NCBI GenBank assembly: GCA_013398275.1
Contig: VZSE01002458.1
Location: 199,232-263,231, forward strand
Direction: 5' to 3'
DNA: 64,000 nt
From: Promerops cafer
Taxonomy: Eukaryota; Chordata; Aves; Passeriformes; Nectariniidae
The notes below the pieces were generated by a model that was given only the letters and a program-made list of their open reading frames with translations, was not told the DNA's origin and did not search any database. A program made the translations under genes and the position numbers. Below are positions 44,663 through 59,600 of the stretch, one piece after another; positions within the stretch are counted from its first letter, which is position 1; each line of letters begins with the position of its first letter.

Positions 44663-47600
44663 GTGAGGCCTCCTGAGAGGATGAGGAGGGACGGGGAATC
44701 TCTGTGGAGGTGGTGTGGCCTTTGCTCCACCTCCGCTCGGTTTGGAGCCTGAGGTAACGTGCCAAACCCTCGGAATTCGCACACTGTGTGCCAGAGACAC
44801 TGCACAGGTGGAAAACGAGTTGCATTTCAAGTTGGAAATGGTGGTTTTCCATCTAGAAATTCACACCTGGGAGTCCTGTTGCTGTTAGGAGGAAAAATAC
44901 CGGGTTTCCCAGAGGAGGAATTTGATTTAACTGCAGGACACAGCAAGGTGTGTGTTCACCTTGATTTCCTTGCCAGCCGCGCTCTGTGCTGGTGGTCCAC
45001 TGACATCTTCATCTTAAAATGAAGATTCTTTATTCTTCTAAAAGTGCCCTGTGTCTGGCCAAGGAATAATTCCATCCATGTCCAGGGTGTTACACAGCCT
45101 AAAATAAAATCTCTGTGCATTGATTGTCTGTGCAAGGTCATCTAAGAAGGATTTAAGTTATGCAAAATATCTGATCTTTTTATATTTTCCTCTGAAAAAC
45201 TGGGCACAGGAAGGTGAAATTTATTTATAAATATTTTTCTCCAGGAATTGTCTTAAATTCTGTTAAATTACTGCTATAAAAGTTATTTTACAGCATTTTT
45301 TCTTGTGTTTCTTTTCCTCAGAATGGAGAAGTCTCTAAGACTGGGTTTGATCAGAATTTTTCAGATGGAAAGGATCTTTTTGTCTGACTAATTTCATGTT
45401 ACATAATGAGACCCTAATTCTAGTCATATGCATGAAGACATAATAATGATCAGAGATTTAAAAAAATTATTATTCTTATTCTAATTAGGTTTATTTCAAT
45501 GACTTTTTCTTTTAATAACTCACCTTGTACTTGTGGAGGTTGATCTAATGTTGGGCATTGCACAAGGCAGCCTTGATTGGATTTTTTAGCTTTTTAGCTT
45601 TAAATGCTAATGATTAAATACTATTAAAAGTGGACCTGTTTATAATTAATGGAAGGCTTTTTGTGATTTTTTTTTTTTAATGTATAGAATCTGTATTGTG
45701 TTTAAAATTAGAAGCTGCTATTTCTGTTAGTGCTGAAGATGGGCTGCTGACTAGATTGCGTAATTATTAATTCCAAATACTGTTTTATTTATGCAGATTA
45801 TTACTTTTTGTTTATTACCTCAATATATCTCTCTAACCTTACTCTATGATGAAATGAGGTCTGAACAGACAGTAACTTGAGAAAGTTTAGTATTTTCAGT
45901 AATTTTTAGATTTTCTAACCAATTCCTGAGCAACTTCACTCTCACTGTGTGAATTTATTTGTGCTACTCCGAGGTGTAACCTGCTGACAGTGGGAGTGTG
46001 GGGACCTTCTGAGAATTTGGGCTGGTGACATAACACCAGTTTTATCCTTCCGTGCCCTCCAGGGTTCCATCTCTACAACAAGCTGCCTTCCGTTGTTCCC
46101 GAAAGCTGTTTGTTGATATTTGTGGGACTCATCATGGGGGGAATCATCTATGGATTAAATGACAGGTCACCACCAGTGATGGACAGCGACATATTTTTCC
46201 TCTACCTCCTGCCCCCCATCGTGCTGGATGCCGGCTACTTCATGCCCAGCCGCCCCTTTTTCGAGAACATCGGCACCATCCTCCTCTACGCCGTGGTGGG
46301 GACCATCTGGAACGTGTTTGGGATTGGCTTTTCCCTATATGGGATCTGCCAGGTGAAAGCCTTCCAGCTGCAGGATGTGTCCCTGCTGCACAACCTCCTG
46401 TTCGGCAGCCTCATCGCCGCCGTGGACCCCGTGGCTGTGCTGGCTGTCTTCGAGGAGATCCACGTCAACGAGAAGCTGCACATCCTGGTTTTTGGGGAAT
46501 CGCTCCTCAACGATGCCGTGACCGTGGTAAGGACCAGCCTGAGCTGGGGTGTTGAACCTGCACAGGATGGTGCTGAGTGATGGGATGGGACAGCTCAGCC
46601 TGCAGAAGAGGAGGCTCAGGGAAGACTTTATTTCCCTCTACAGCTCCTTGAAATGAGGTCACAGCCAGGTGGGGGTTGGTCTTTTCTCCCCGGGAACAAG
46701 TGACAGGATGAGAGGAAATGGTTTCAAGTGTCACCAGGAGAGGTTTGGATTGGCTATCGGAGAAAATTTCTTCATGAAGAAGGCAGTCAAGCACTGGCAC
46801 AGGCTGCCCAGTGAAGTGGTGGAGTCACCACATCTGCAAGTGTTTAAAAACCACGTGGATGTGGCATTTGGGGACATGGTTTAGTGGTGAACATGGCAGT
46901 GCTGGGTTATTTGGACTTGATGATTTTGGAGGGCTTTTCCAACCTCACTGATTCTGTGATTTGTTGAGGGAAAAGTCATCAACAACCCCTTCTAGCAGAG
47001 GACTCCTGGTCCAATTCTCTGGCCTGAGGTCCTGGGCAGCATTCAGGTGTACTTAGAAGTTTTCAGGTTTCTCTTTGACTCCGTGTCTAGGGACAGAAAT
47101 GTCCATGAGGGGCCACAACAGTCTGGTGGGAGCCAGACCTCCTGTGCAGGAGGTGACGCTGCACTGGCAGAAATCCCAGCGGTGTATGTGGTGTCATGAC
47201 CACATCTGGTGATCATCCAGTTAACAGCTTTTTACCCTCTTTCCTTTCCCCCACAAGGTGCTCTACAAGCTCTTTCGCTCTTTCTGTGAGATGCCAACCA
47301 TCAAAAGCGTGGATGTTTTTGCTGGAGTTGGAAAATTCTTCGTGGTTGGGCTGGGAGGAGTTTTAGTGGGGCTGAGTTTTGGGTTCACTGCCGCCTTCAC
47401 CACGCGCTTCACCAAGGACATCCGTGTCATCGAGCCGCTCTTCGTGTTCCTGTACAGCTACCTGTCCTACCTCACTGCAGAAATGTTCCACCTCTCCGGG
47501 ATCGTGGCGTAAGTGAGGCCCGGCAGCTCCTCTCTCCGGGCAAACTTCCTTCTTATAGTCACTGAAAAATACCCAAAAACATTTTAAAATCTGGAAATCT

Positions 47601-50600
47601 GTGTATGATGAGGAGCAGGGCCCTCTCCAAATGTCACTCTGTTTCCCAAATTGCACATCGATGGCTGCTGATGGATTTATGTAGGTTATTGAGGAATGTT
47701 TGTTTGAGCTCCATGGTTTTTGTTTGGAACGGCTGGATGTTCCAACAGTGAGATGTCTGGTAGGTTTGGCAGAGCCAGAAGAAGTTTCTTAGCTTATTTT
47801 GTTATTTTCCATACAGCCCAGTCAAAACCAACATGGGAAGAGTTACAGGGAGGATTTAGTCAGCTCCTTGGAAAGGTTTGGTCTTGGTTTGCAGCACGTC
47901 TGTTCTCAAATCCCCTTCCCCATCTGCATGTCCTGCCTGGCAGCCCTTGGCCTGACAGAGCAGCAAGTCATGGGATGGGAACTGAAGCCTGAAATGTTCC
48001 TGCTTTTCGGGAGCAGAGGCTTCTAGTGGAAATCTCTGCTTTGGAGATTCTGACTTGGCTCCAGAAGCTCAGACACAGCTCATGTCTGGCCTCAGGTGTC
48101 AACCAACACCTCTGTCTCCAGTAACATGGGGAATCTGCTGGCCGATTTCAGCCAAAGCTGTCAGAGATCATTCAGTTCATTTAATTTTCTTTTAACTGGG
48201 TAGATCTTCCAATAAAATGAATAATTTTGGGCCAGGGCCTTCAGATTTAAGAGACTAATTAAGCTTTGTGCTTACCTTGTCAGACATCTCACTGTCAGAG
48301 CAGATGCTGAGACAAAAATAGCCAGAAAGACCCCAGTGTTCACCAAAATCTCACCTTGGAAAGCAGAGAGAGGAAATCCAGAGGGATCCAGCCCTCCTGG
48401 ATTCTGTGGGCTGGTATCTATTGAGTGTGGTTCTCCCACCCAAACTGAGTCAGCTGGTGCTGAGGATCACAACCATTTAATATTCCCCGAAAGATACCAA
48501 AATGCACCTTCCCTGCATCAGTGGCTGCAGTGTAAACAACTGTGCAGCTGATGAGAATGAAGATAAAAGGAAAATCAAAAAATGAAGTGGGCTCTCAGCT
48601 CAGCACAGAAGTATTTTGGAGATCTATTTTAAAACTAATGATGTTGCTTTGGATATAAACCATTCCCGTGTCTTGCAGATTTTGTTTCCTCAGCTGGTTA
48701 ATAGGAGCAATATTTGAATGTTACTGAAAACAATTCCAGCTCTGGGAATAGGTAGGAAGAGCCTATTTATAGGAGTGCAAGACAGAACAGTGAAATAAAT
48801 ATGCAGCATAATCATCGTGGAGCAGACAACATCCAATCCTAATGGTGTCTCCTTCTATCAATCACAATCTGCTGTACCCATTATGGAACCCATTTGCTGT
48901 TCTTTTGAATAATGCATTTTTTTCTAAAGCAAAACAATGGCAAAGGCAGCTGATTCCTGCACTGTGCCCTTCTAATTGCCAAATTATAAATGCCTCTCTT
49001 ATAGATCTGGAGTTCAAACAATTCATTCTGTTGTGGCCAGGGAATACTGTGTTATAAGAAGCAGCTTTTGGCAGTTTGTTTCTTTGAAAAATAATTTGAT
49101 TGCCAAAAAAATCAATTCTACGTACTCCAAAAAAATATAAAAAATCTGAATACAGCTCAGTCTGTGAAACTGTTCTGCAAATGAGTTTTAGCTTGATTTT
49201 TTCCCTTCTTATTCTCTTTTTTTCCCCCTGCCCCTTGCCTTGGTGGCAATATCCATCTTTAGCCAGGACAAGACAAGTTTATTCCCTTTCTGTGACCCTG
49301 CTGTGATCCCATGGCCATTCTCCAATAAGCATTTCCAAACCACAGCTCTGGCAGTTACTTGCCCCTAAATGCTTGGATTTCTTAGTTTTTAACTGTAACT
49401 ATATTCCCCACTATTTATTGAGGCAGACACAGAAACTGAAGAATTTATTAATTTTTTTCAGTCTCTGTTTCAGTCCCTGTTGCTCTTTCTGGCAAAGAAA
49501 GTCAGACCTAAAAAGGATAAATCAAACCAGACCTGTATTAGAATATTTTTATGTACTGGTACATTTTCTTAGGAGATGAAAGATGTGAACTCAAACATTT
49601 GGTGAAAAAGGGACTTGAATCTTGGTCCCCTGCTGCTGGATAACAGAGAATCCCATTCCTCAGCAAAAGCATCGTGACTTTGCCGATTCTGACCTTTCCT
49701 CTCCTCTGCTTTTGTCACAAATCCTCTCCCTAAAGCTCAGTTTTAAATTCTAACAGACCCAAATGTTTGTGTCTTCAAAATAATGCGAAATGTTAGTGAA
49801 ATTCTGGGGTTAAATGGGGTATTTTCAGTGCAGAGCAGTAATTGCCTGGCAGTTCTCTGAGCACCTCCTAGCTGATAGTTCTGGGTGAGCCACCACCTCT
49901 CCCAACACCTTTGTCTAGGTCACTTACCTGTCCTGGTCGTGGCAGGTGTGACCAGGTCACACCCAGAGCCAGGGACAAGCCAAGGATCTGCTTCTCTGCT
50001 GGCTTTTCTGTGATCCAGCATCGTGATGTTCCCTGTGGAGGAGGTTTTCAGAGCAATAAAAATATGGATGGCCTTACCAAACGGTGCTGAAGTCAGACCT
50101 CGGAAATTTAAAGCTCTTTTTCTATTCCTGCTGCAATACTTAGAACAAAAATGTTTTGGTCCAGATCAACAACTGATGTGTTGATTTTCTGTGTTAAAGT
50201 AGAAAAACATATTGTTTCTTTTCCGTTGTTTATTTTTCACTTCCTCAGCATCATTTCCTGTGCCATGGGCATGAAGCGTTACGTGGAGGCCAACATCTCC
50301 CTCAAGTCCCACACCACAGTCAAGTACTTCATGAAGATGTGGAGCAGTGTGAGCGACACCCTCATCTTCATCTTCCTCGGAGTTTCCACCATCGGAGAAA
50401 ACCACGAGTGGAACTGGCCCTACATCTGCTTCACGGTTATTTTCTGTCTCGTTTGGAGGGCACTTGGTAGGGGAAATTGTAGATCTTGGTTTTTCATGTA
50501 TGTCATTGTTTATGGGAGTGAGGAATGAGACTCCATCAGGTGAGAGGGTGCTCTGCCCCTCCATCATCCTTTCCTGCTCACTCTGCAGTGTGATTATTCC

Positions 50601-53600
50601 AGATGATGTGCTAGGACTGGACTGGGACATCCCAGCCAATGCTTCCTGCTCCTCCGTCTCAGTCAATTCCAAATTTTGCATTTTGTGCAGTTCTCTGCTC
50701 TGTGCACTCACTGGTGCTGGATAGAAGCTCTTATGACATCTATTCTATCAATGTCTCTTTTTTGCCATGATCTTCCTTTACCCTCCTTCATTGCCACCAT
50801 CTCCTCTTCCATTTCAGTGTTTTTTAGTGCCTTGGTATGCTCCTAACAGGAGAGAATTTGTAGGTACATACCTTGGGGTGAGAGATCCATGAAAATCCTC
50901 TGACCCCATATTCTGAATTGTGGCAGTTTAAGGGATTTAATTCCTAACGAGCTCATGTACAGCACCATCCTTCACTGGGAAACTGGAGGAACATTCCAGT
51001 AGCTGTCCTGGGTAGACGAGATTTGGGACCTAAACTGCAAGGATGCTCCTACTTCTATTCAAGAACTTCAGGTCAGGGTTGAGAGTGGCAGAATTGGGGA
51101 CTTGCTGGGGTTGGCAGCAATCCAACACCCTGCCCGAGTAGGGTCAGGCAGGCAGGACTATGTCCAGATGGCTTTTGGTTTTCTCCATGGATGGAGAGTC
51201 TACAGCATCCCTGGAAAACCTCTCAGGGTGTGTGACCAACCTCACAGCCATAAAGAGACCAAGGCTTGGTGATGAGGAGCAAGGCAGGAAAACACTCTCC
51301 TGATAGCTGATCTCTGCAGCTTCTTTAGCCACAATTACGATGCAAACCCAAGTCCTGGTCCCAGAATTCCCTGGGATCCCATTTTCATGCATTGAAAATG
51401 ACCAGAAAAAATAGCTGTGCTGTGTTTCCATTCTCCTCAGCTGCATCTTGTGCTGATTCTGCGGTGGGAAAGGCTGGACCTCCATTCCTCTTACAGTGTT
51501 TGGCACCTAAGGAGTGCCGAGTGCCTCAGTTATGGGTACTTCTATATCTTAACAATATTTGTGAAAATAACAACATGCATTTTTGGCAAAGAATTCGAGA
51601 GCTTAAAACGTTCAGCAGGATTTATGTTTACAAACCAGTGAGTCAAGCAGTGAACCCGAATTTGACAGACACTTCAAGAAATTGTTTAAATAGGTTAGGC
51701 CATGATTAGCAAGGCAGAGCAGAATGGGGTTTATTAGCTGTTAGGACATGCCAAAGTTTGTTTTAATAACTGTGCACCATACTTGGAAATGTGCTCATTA
51801 GTCAGTTTTTTGTACATTCAAGTGTTTTATTACCATTAAGTGGTTTCTCTTAAACTATTTGCTCAGATAAAAGGAGTTCTCAGTGAGTTTGATTATTTTA
51901 GTTCAAAAGTTCTTCATTGCAAGATATAAGAACAATGCTACAAAAGCACCCCAAAAATCCTCCCTAAGCACAGCCCTTGTGAGATCAGCTTAAATTATGC
52001 AGCATGTTATTAGGGAAGGGCTCAGGCTGCAGCCACCCTTTGCCAGTCAAAATCTCCCTGGAATTAAATAAGAACACACAAACCAGGGCTGGAGATTGTC
52101 TGAGTGGTCCCGGACAGGGTGTTCTGTCCTGCAGCACCTTCCTGGGGAGCTGTCAGGGAGCTGGGAGGGTGAGAACTGGGAAGGGGCTGCACCAAGCCAG
52201 ACTGGGAAACTTCTGCCTTGGAGATGGTGCTTGAGATTAGACCTTGGCCTGCTCAGAGCCATCCAGCAGCTCTGGATTAATTAATAATTAATTAATAATT
52301 GGGTAGTAGGGAAAATTTCTTCATGGAAAGGGTTGCCAAACATTGGAACAGGCTGCCCAGGGCAGTGGTGGAGACAACAGCCCTGGAAGGGTTCAAAAAA
52401 AATGTGGGCGTGGCACTTGGGGACATGGGTTAGTGGTGGCCTTGGCAGTACTTCAGGAATGGTTGGACTTGATGATCTTGGAGGGCTTTTCCAATCTTAA
52501 CAATTCCAGGATTCTAGGATTCTGGAGGTGCTTGAGGCACTGATCCAGAAAAGGGAGGTGCCGCCACATTTCCTTGCAGGAATTGGGGATTTTTGGGTGG
52601 GCAGTGCTGGGATTGGTGTGTAAACTGTACCCCAGTCCTTCAGAGAACACTCTCAGTGCTTTAAATATTTGAGAAATGATTCTGCTGAAATCTGGGGAAT
52701 TCCTTTGGTTTGAGGAAGATCATCTAAAAAGGAAAATAGAGCCCTTGCATGGCAGCACTGGGGCTCCGCTGATATCCAAGCCCTGGGGAGATTTCCTCCT
52801 TCTCTTTCCCAAGGTATGTGCAGGAGAAAATACATTCTGCTCAGAATGATTAATTGTATGTCACCTCTTGGAGCAAACTGGCCTTGAATTAGTTTAGGGA
52901 ATGCTAATAATAATTTATGAGGAAGGATTAAATTAAGACAAAGGCCAGGATATCAGCTCAAGCAAATTTTGTTCCTTTAAATCATCGGCACTGCCTGAGC
53001 TGTGGAGTAGGGGTGGATGTGATCTGAGGGAGGCTTTGTTTTATTTATTTTTTTAAGTTGCAAAGAACCTTGACACCCAAGTGCTTCCCATCTGCCCATC
53101 TGCTGGTCTGGCAGGCTGTTCTGCAGAGCTCCAGAGATGGGAAGGTGTCACAAGGTTCAGTTAACGGAGTTCCCTATTCCCAAACATCCCCAGCTTTTTG
53201 TTTTCTTCACACTCCTCCAATGTACAGTCAAAGTTCAGCTATTTTTAGCTGGAGGTGTGTGGGAAGATGTTTGATATGTACATAATAAATGCACTGTTTT
53301 TATTTCTTTTACAAACACCCTCTAGAAAAGCAACAGTGCTGTGGCTCCATCTAATTCCTAACAAAAGTCAGTGAGGGGCAGTGCCATCAGTTCCCAAAAT
53401 GGCTGTTAATCTTTGGGAAATAGGATGTTTATCACATCCATTGGTATTAAAATCACAGCCCACTGATTTAAGGCCTGACTTTTTGTACCTTTCTGCATCT
53501 GTTTGTGCATTTGCAAATGGCTGTAAATCACAGCAATTGCTGTGTCACTTCACATGGCCTTCAATTTGTACAGTATAAATCTGAGGGAAAGAAATAACAT

Positions 53601-56600
53601 TAACACAGGTTGAATATAGCTACTTATCCAAGCTACTGCTTAGAAACTTTGGCAAATAGGAGGGCAATTTGTGGCTAAGTTGTTGCTGATGATTTGCCTC
53701 AAAAGCATTTGTAACCTCAGCAATTCAGTCATTTGTTATCAACAAATAGAATTAATCAATATTTCAGGACTGTAGCCAGTCAATATTTGTAATCTCTCAT
53801 ATTAGAAATATGTTGGGGATTAAGTTTTATCTGGACAAAGCAAATTTCAACCTGTTGGATCAGACTGGGAGAAAAATTCTCCAGTGGCATATTGGGAATA
53901 TACTGCCTTGTGCCCTGGCTAGTTCCTTGTAGTTGGTGTTTCCCAATTCCGTGATGTTTTATTGAAAAATGTAAGATCATGAGTTTTCTCCAGTTGCTCT
54001 GTTTGACTGATGTGCTTCATTCTACCTTCCTGCTTTTCAGGGGTCCTTGTGCTGACTTTCTTTGTGAACAGATTTCACGTGAACACCATCACCAGTAAGG
54101 ACCAGTTCATCATTGCCTATGGGGGACTCCGAGGGGCCATTTGCTTCTCTTTGGTTTTCCTGCTGCCTGACTTCCACAGGAAAAAGCTCTTCATTGCAGC
54201 AACAACTGTTGTCATCCTCTTCACCGTGTTCGTGCAGGTAAAACCAGTACTGGGCACAGATTCGGGATTAGGTCCCCTCCAGGAGTCTGATGGAGAAGGT
54301 TCCTCTCCCTCATGCTGGGGCTGTAAGTTCTGGTGCTCCAACACTGAGTTTTAAGGAATTGTGGTGCTCCAGGGCTCGGGAGGAGCAGCAGCTCTCAGCA
54401 TTGCTGTGACATCTAGTGGTAAAACCATTCCTGCAGCTTTCTGTGGGACGAGGGTCTTGGATGTCTCCCTGCTCTTCCCCGACCAGCAGCAAGTCTCTAA
54501 GGGCTTCTCTAAAACACAGCTTTTAGTTCATCTGGCAAACACAGCCACATTTGAAGGAGGATGTGGTGGAAGAATTGGGGTTGTCTGGTGCTGAAGTGAG
54601 CAAGGCCGATGTCCACCTGCTGTTTATCGCAAGAAGTAAAGAGTGGGTCTCCACAGGACTGAAGTGAGTGGGATGTGGAGGTTTGGGAAAGATCTCATGT
54701 AGAAAAACTCCCTGTGAGGTCCTGGTCAAGGACATGAGGTCCATGTGGAGCTGCTGACCAGGAGCCACCTCCTCCTGCCCTCGGATTGAGGGAGCAGAGG
54801 AGTTTCTGCATCTTTGGGAGATGGTGGCTCGTGGTGGTGGCAGCTGCTGAGTGGCCCTGTGGCTGAGCATCACCCTCAGAGAAAATTCCTTCTGCTTTTC
54901 CTGACTGAACCCCTCAGGTGGCTGTCGAGCACTTGGACAATGTGGAGGGTTGGGGTTGATTTTGCTTCCCCACGTCCACCTAAATCCTCATCTTGAGCTG
55001 GAAAAGTGGTGGAGGAGGGATCACAGTGTGCTGTGCCAATGGGAGCTGTGGGGCAGTGGGACTGGGCACAGCCTGAGCCTGAAAGGAGAGAGCAGGGGCC
55101 AGGCCGGCTGGGGGATGTGCTTAGGTGGAGCCTGACAAGTTTTAAGATGCAAATGTGGGTGAGAAATTGAAAAGCCCTGGTCCCCAGGCACGTTCGCTCA
55201 CGCAGAGCCGCTCTTGAGCCTCACACAAAGGTTGTTCTAAGGCAGCAGCTCCAGGCTTTGGGAAATCCTTCCCGGGGCTGGGAAAAGGGTTTTTGTGTAA
55301 CCTCAAAGCTCAGCTGGTGATGTCATCCCCGTGCAAAAGGGTGAGAGTTAAACAGGTCCCCGTGTCGCCAGGGAGCCCCCCTGACCTCAGCCATTCACGG
55401 GAACATTGTGTCTGCAGAGGGGCTGTGCTGGGGCTCCAGGCACCTGCAGTGCCGGGCCACCACGAGAACAGGGGGAGGAAAAAAACAGGAAAATTACTTA
55501 AAACCTCAGGCAGAAAGATATTGCTGGAGCTCAGCACAGAAATGTGGGTAAATGTAACAGAACCTTCAAAAACCTGGGTTTGCAAATCAAGTTTGTGCTG
55601 TTGCTGCCAGACACATCGAGGGGTGCATTATTGGGGAGGAAATATTTTTACCATCCCAGCGTCTTTCATGGTCACTGTGTATGGAAAGGGCAAGAGAAAT
55701 ATTGGCTGTGAAACAACTTCTGGGCATAGTGGACATTTTTGTCCGTGTTTTATGCAAAATGTGTTCTTTATATTCACAGTGATGGCAATATAGACTTGAT
55801 GGGGAGTGTCTGTGTTAAAATAGGACAGAAACCAAGGCAGAGGTGATTTGGGCCCTTTTAGGCTGGTTTGGGCCAGCAAAGCATCTTGTCAGAGCTCAGA
55901 CCGTCCACATCCTATGATTCCCTTGGAAATCCTGCCCCTGCTGGCTGGAAACCCTCGTGCCACAGAGGAATGACCACCCCGTGAGCAGCTGGGCTCCACT
56001 ATCCCCGGCTCTATCAGTGCATTCCACAAGCCAGGAAACTCCTCTCTTTTGGCCTCCCTAACCCAGTTGCATAAGGCCCTTCCCACAACAAGCCTGGTTA
56101 ATCATTTTGAGGAGGTTGACTGAGCCATTGTCAAGTCCTCAGTGCTTCCAAGCAGGCTGGATATGTGCCACATAGACCAGGAAGTTCTCCAGGGAGTTCT
56201 CTGGGCTTGTCTGGAATGTCACAAACCCCCCTCATTGTTCTGCCTCTTGGTGTGGTTTTAAAATCAAATCCTGTTGGAAGTTCACTCTCTGAACTTACTG
56301 ACCCCTGACCTCTGCCATGAAATTCTGAGCAAATGTAATAATTGTGGAGGGGGGAGGTTGTTTTATGCCTGCACTGTCCCACTGGATTTCTGGAGGTGGA
56401 AAATGTTGTGTGAGCTGTGATGGAGCTGTCAGACACTCCCTGGGATGAGTTATCCCTGGTGGGTGGAGGAGCAGCACAGGGGACCTGCAGGTGTGCTGTG
56501 AAATGATGTGTGGCCTGGAATGACACATGGGATTCCCATAACAGTCCCAAATGCTGCTTTAAAATGGAAACAACTGTGGCTGATTATCCAGGAAGGCAAG

Positions 56601-59600
56601 AGGCCAAATTGCACAGTCTCTGCTTAATTTTTGTAATATCTGTTATTCTGGAATTTGTGAGTTCTGTGTTATTGACACTGAATAGCGACACATTTTTTAT
56701 TGCTATTAGCTATTAAAATGACACATTAATTGTTTCTGCAATTAAAAATGTGTTCAACTCTCCTCTGTGCCAGCATTTGTGACATTCAGAAATCATAAAC
56801 ATCAACTACTCCATCATTTTTGCTGTAAACATGTCCTAGAAAAGTCATTTCATACGGAAGCTGGACTAAGAAACACACCACAGCAGCATTTTAGTTCTCT
56901 CACAAGGCTTAAAGGATATTAAAACTTTTCCCTTGACCCTTCCCACCAGGTGGATGCTTTGATTAGGAAACTTAGCCACTGGCTGGCCATCAAAGATGGT
57001 TGGAGTAATGGTGTGTGACACACAGTGCTGAAGGAGTGAGCAGACAATTGCTGGCGGAGGCTCCGTGCTGAGAAATCTCAAGGATTATCCTCATTTCAGG
57101 CATTTGAACTTGGATCGTTTCAAGCCACTTTCCATCTGGGAGGCCACGAGCAACAGCAAACCACAGGCTTGACCTTGGAATTGTTGGTTGGCTTTTTGTG
57201 GTCTCAGAGAGGCCAGAGGAGGCGAGTGGAGGTTTCTTCCCCCCATCCTGAAGCCTCTCCATGAGTTCCTCTCCATTGACAGGTTCCTACCAGGAGCAAA
57301 CAAAGTGTTTGGGGTACACCTGGGAGAAGAATTTCTAGTCCTGTTGATGCTTTGCAGGTTTTATCCTGCCAGGAAAGCAGGGCAGGTGAGGGAGGCTGCT
57401 GGAACACCACAACAGGGTCGCTGTGGCTCAGCCCCACGCCGGTGGCTTTTGTTCCAGTGCAGGAAAATCGGGTGTGAAGAAAGACTGATTTTTGTGTTGC
57501 TGGTTACTTTGCAGGGAATGACCATCCGTCCCCTCGTTGACCTGTTGGCTGTCAAGAGGAAAAGGGAGAGTGCTCCCACCGTGGGAGAGCAGATCCACAT
57601 TCGGGTAAGTGGAGCATCTGTCAACACGTGGCCAGAGCTTTCTGACATCTCCTGGAATGTGGGTGTCTCCAGGGACCCTGCAGAGCTGCAGTTTTACCCA
57701 AATCCTCTGCAGGTCTGCCCCTTTCCATGTTGGAAGTCCTGTTCAGGTTCCTAACCATGGGTTATTTTTGCATTGGAAGAGCAGCCACCAATCAGGCTGA
57801 TGTAACATAAGGTAGTGCACAAACGTGAGAGAAAAAGATGATTTCTTGCCCAAAAGAAGCTCTGACCTAACTCCAGTTTCTCTGGTCTCTGGAACGAGAG
57901 AAAGAAAGAAAAGGAGGCTTGGTTGCTTTCAGGATTAGGAACTTCCATGTGTTTTCCAGTCCCATCACCACCATTGGTTAGGATATTTTTGCAAAAAAAG
58001 GAGGAAAGAGAGGATAAGATTGGTGCTATATTGGAGGGAACCTCTGAAGGGCACCATCCCTGGAATTATTCAAGGCCAGGCTGGATGGGGATTGGAGCCA
58101 CCTGGGATAGTGGAAGGTGTCTCTGCCCATGGCAGGGGCTGGAATGAGATGAGATGTAAGGTCCCATCCAACCCAAACCATTCCGTGATTCTACATCCGT
58201 AACTCAAAGGTGGGATTTCATTCCCCTTGCTCTCACCACCCAAATGTTGGTATTTGTAGTCGTAGAGGACTTCAGGGAGAGGCTCAGCTCCATGAGATCA
58301 GCTACTCTCCCACTCAGCTGAGCCTTTGCATTTGCATCTGCATCCAATGGAAAATTAATATATTTCTGAATCTAATTGTTCAATCTCAGCCACGTTTCCG
58401 TGGGTATGGCTCCTTCAGGAATATTATTGTCATTGTTTCTTTAGCAATAAAGCCATTGGGGCTGAGGACATTTGTAAAACCTGTTTGGCATCCTCACAAT
58501 GGGGTTGGACTGCAGGGCTTTGTCTGAGGTTAACACAACAGCTCAGGAGGCTGAGGAGCCTTTTCCAGTCATGAACAGAGAAGACTTTGTTCTTTTGTTA
58601 GGGTGTGAATGGTAAATCATCTCAGAAATGTGTTTATTAGGAGGTGTGAGCTGAAAATGGCCATGCACCAATTAAGTTGAGAAGGTAAAAATAAAGATGG
58701 TTGGAAATCAGGGATGCAGAAGCCAGAAGCAGCTTTCTTCCTCAAAATTATTTTGCCATCTGGATAGTTGGGATATTCTTGCTCGCAGTAGTGATGATCA
58801 GTGTGTGTGAGTGTAATTCCAGAGCATCAGAGTAGTTTGGGTTGGAAGGGACCTTAAAACTCATCTCATTCCACCCCCTGCCATGGGCAGGGACACCTTC
58901 CCTTATCCCAAGTTGCTCCAAGCCCTGTCCAGCCTGGCCTGGGACACTTCAGTGCTTCCCTCCAATGCTGTATTTGTGGAACACACGGCTGCCAGCAGCC
59001 ATGTGAGGGCACTAAACCCATGCCAGGCTGCAGGGCTGAGCCAGCTGCTCTGAAACTTTTCTGTCTGTGCACCCCTCACAAGATAGTTTTTAAAAAATTT
59101 AGAGCTGTAGAATGTTCCAGGGTCATCCGTACCTGAGTGTGGAGGGCAGCAGAGCAGAGCCCTCTCCCAGTTTAGAGATGCCATTAGGAGGGAAGGCAGT
59201 TTGGGAAATTACAAGGATTTAACTTGTAGGTGGAAAACCCAACCAGGCTGGGATTTTTAATATAATTTTAAACAATAATAATGTATTTATATAAAGTATG
59301 ATACGATGATTTTATTTAGTGGGAAGTGCCTGGGGGAAGGCAGTATTTATTATCCAAGATTAACATTTATGTGTTACCTACATTTACATCCTGAAGATAC
59401 TGATTTTCTGTGGCAAATTGTCCTCAAAAACCCCAAAATGAGTCTTTCCTGCTGGTCAAGGCCCAGAGGGCAGAACATGGGAGCCATCAGCCCCCCTGTA
59501 CCTATCACAGAGAGCAGATTCGTGGCCCTCAGCATTTATTCTCTGCTTGCCCACACCTGAAAGCAAACCACTCATTGTACTCCAGCACCAATGCATGAGT

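Larger units (their letters stand above)
50467..54040 (+). other. NHE2-like intron 4
   Basis: 3.6 kb, donor gtaggg, acceptor tgcttttcag. Holds an antisense CR1 fragment near 51.2 kb, a sense copy near 52.4 kb and an ATTAATTA repeat before it. Otherwise empty. Confidence 0.92.
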
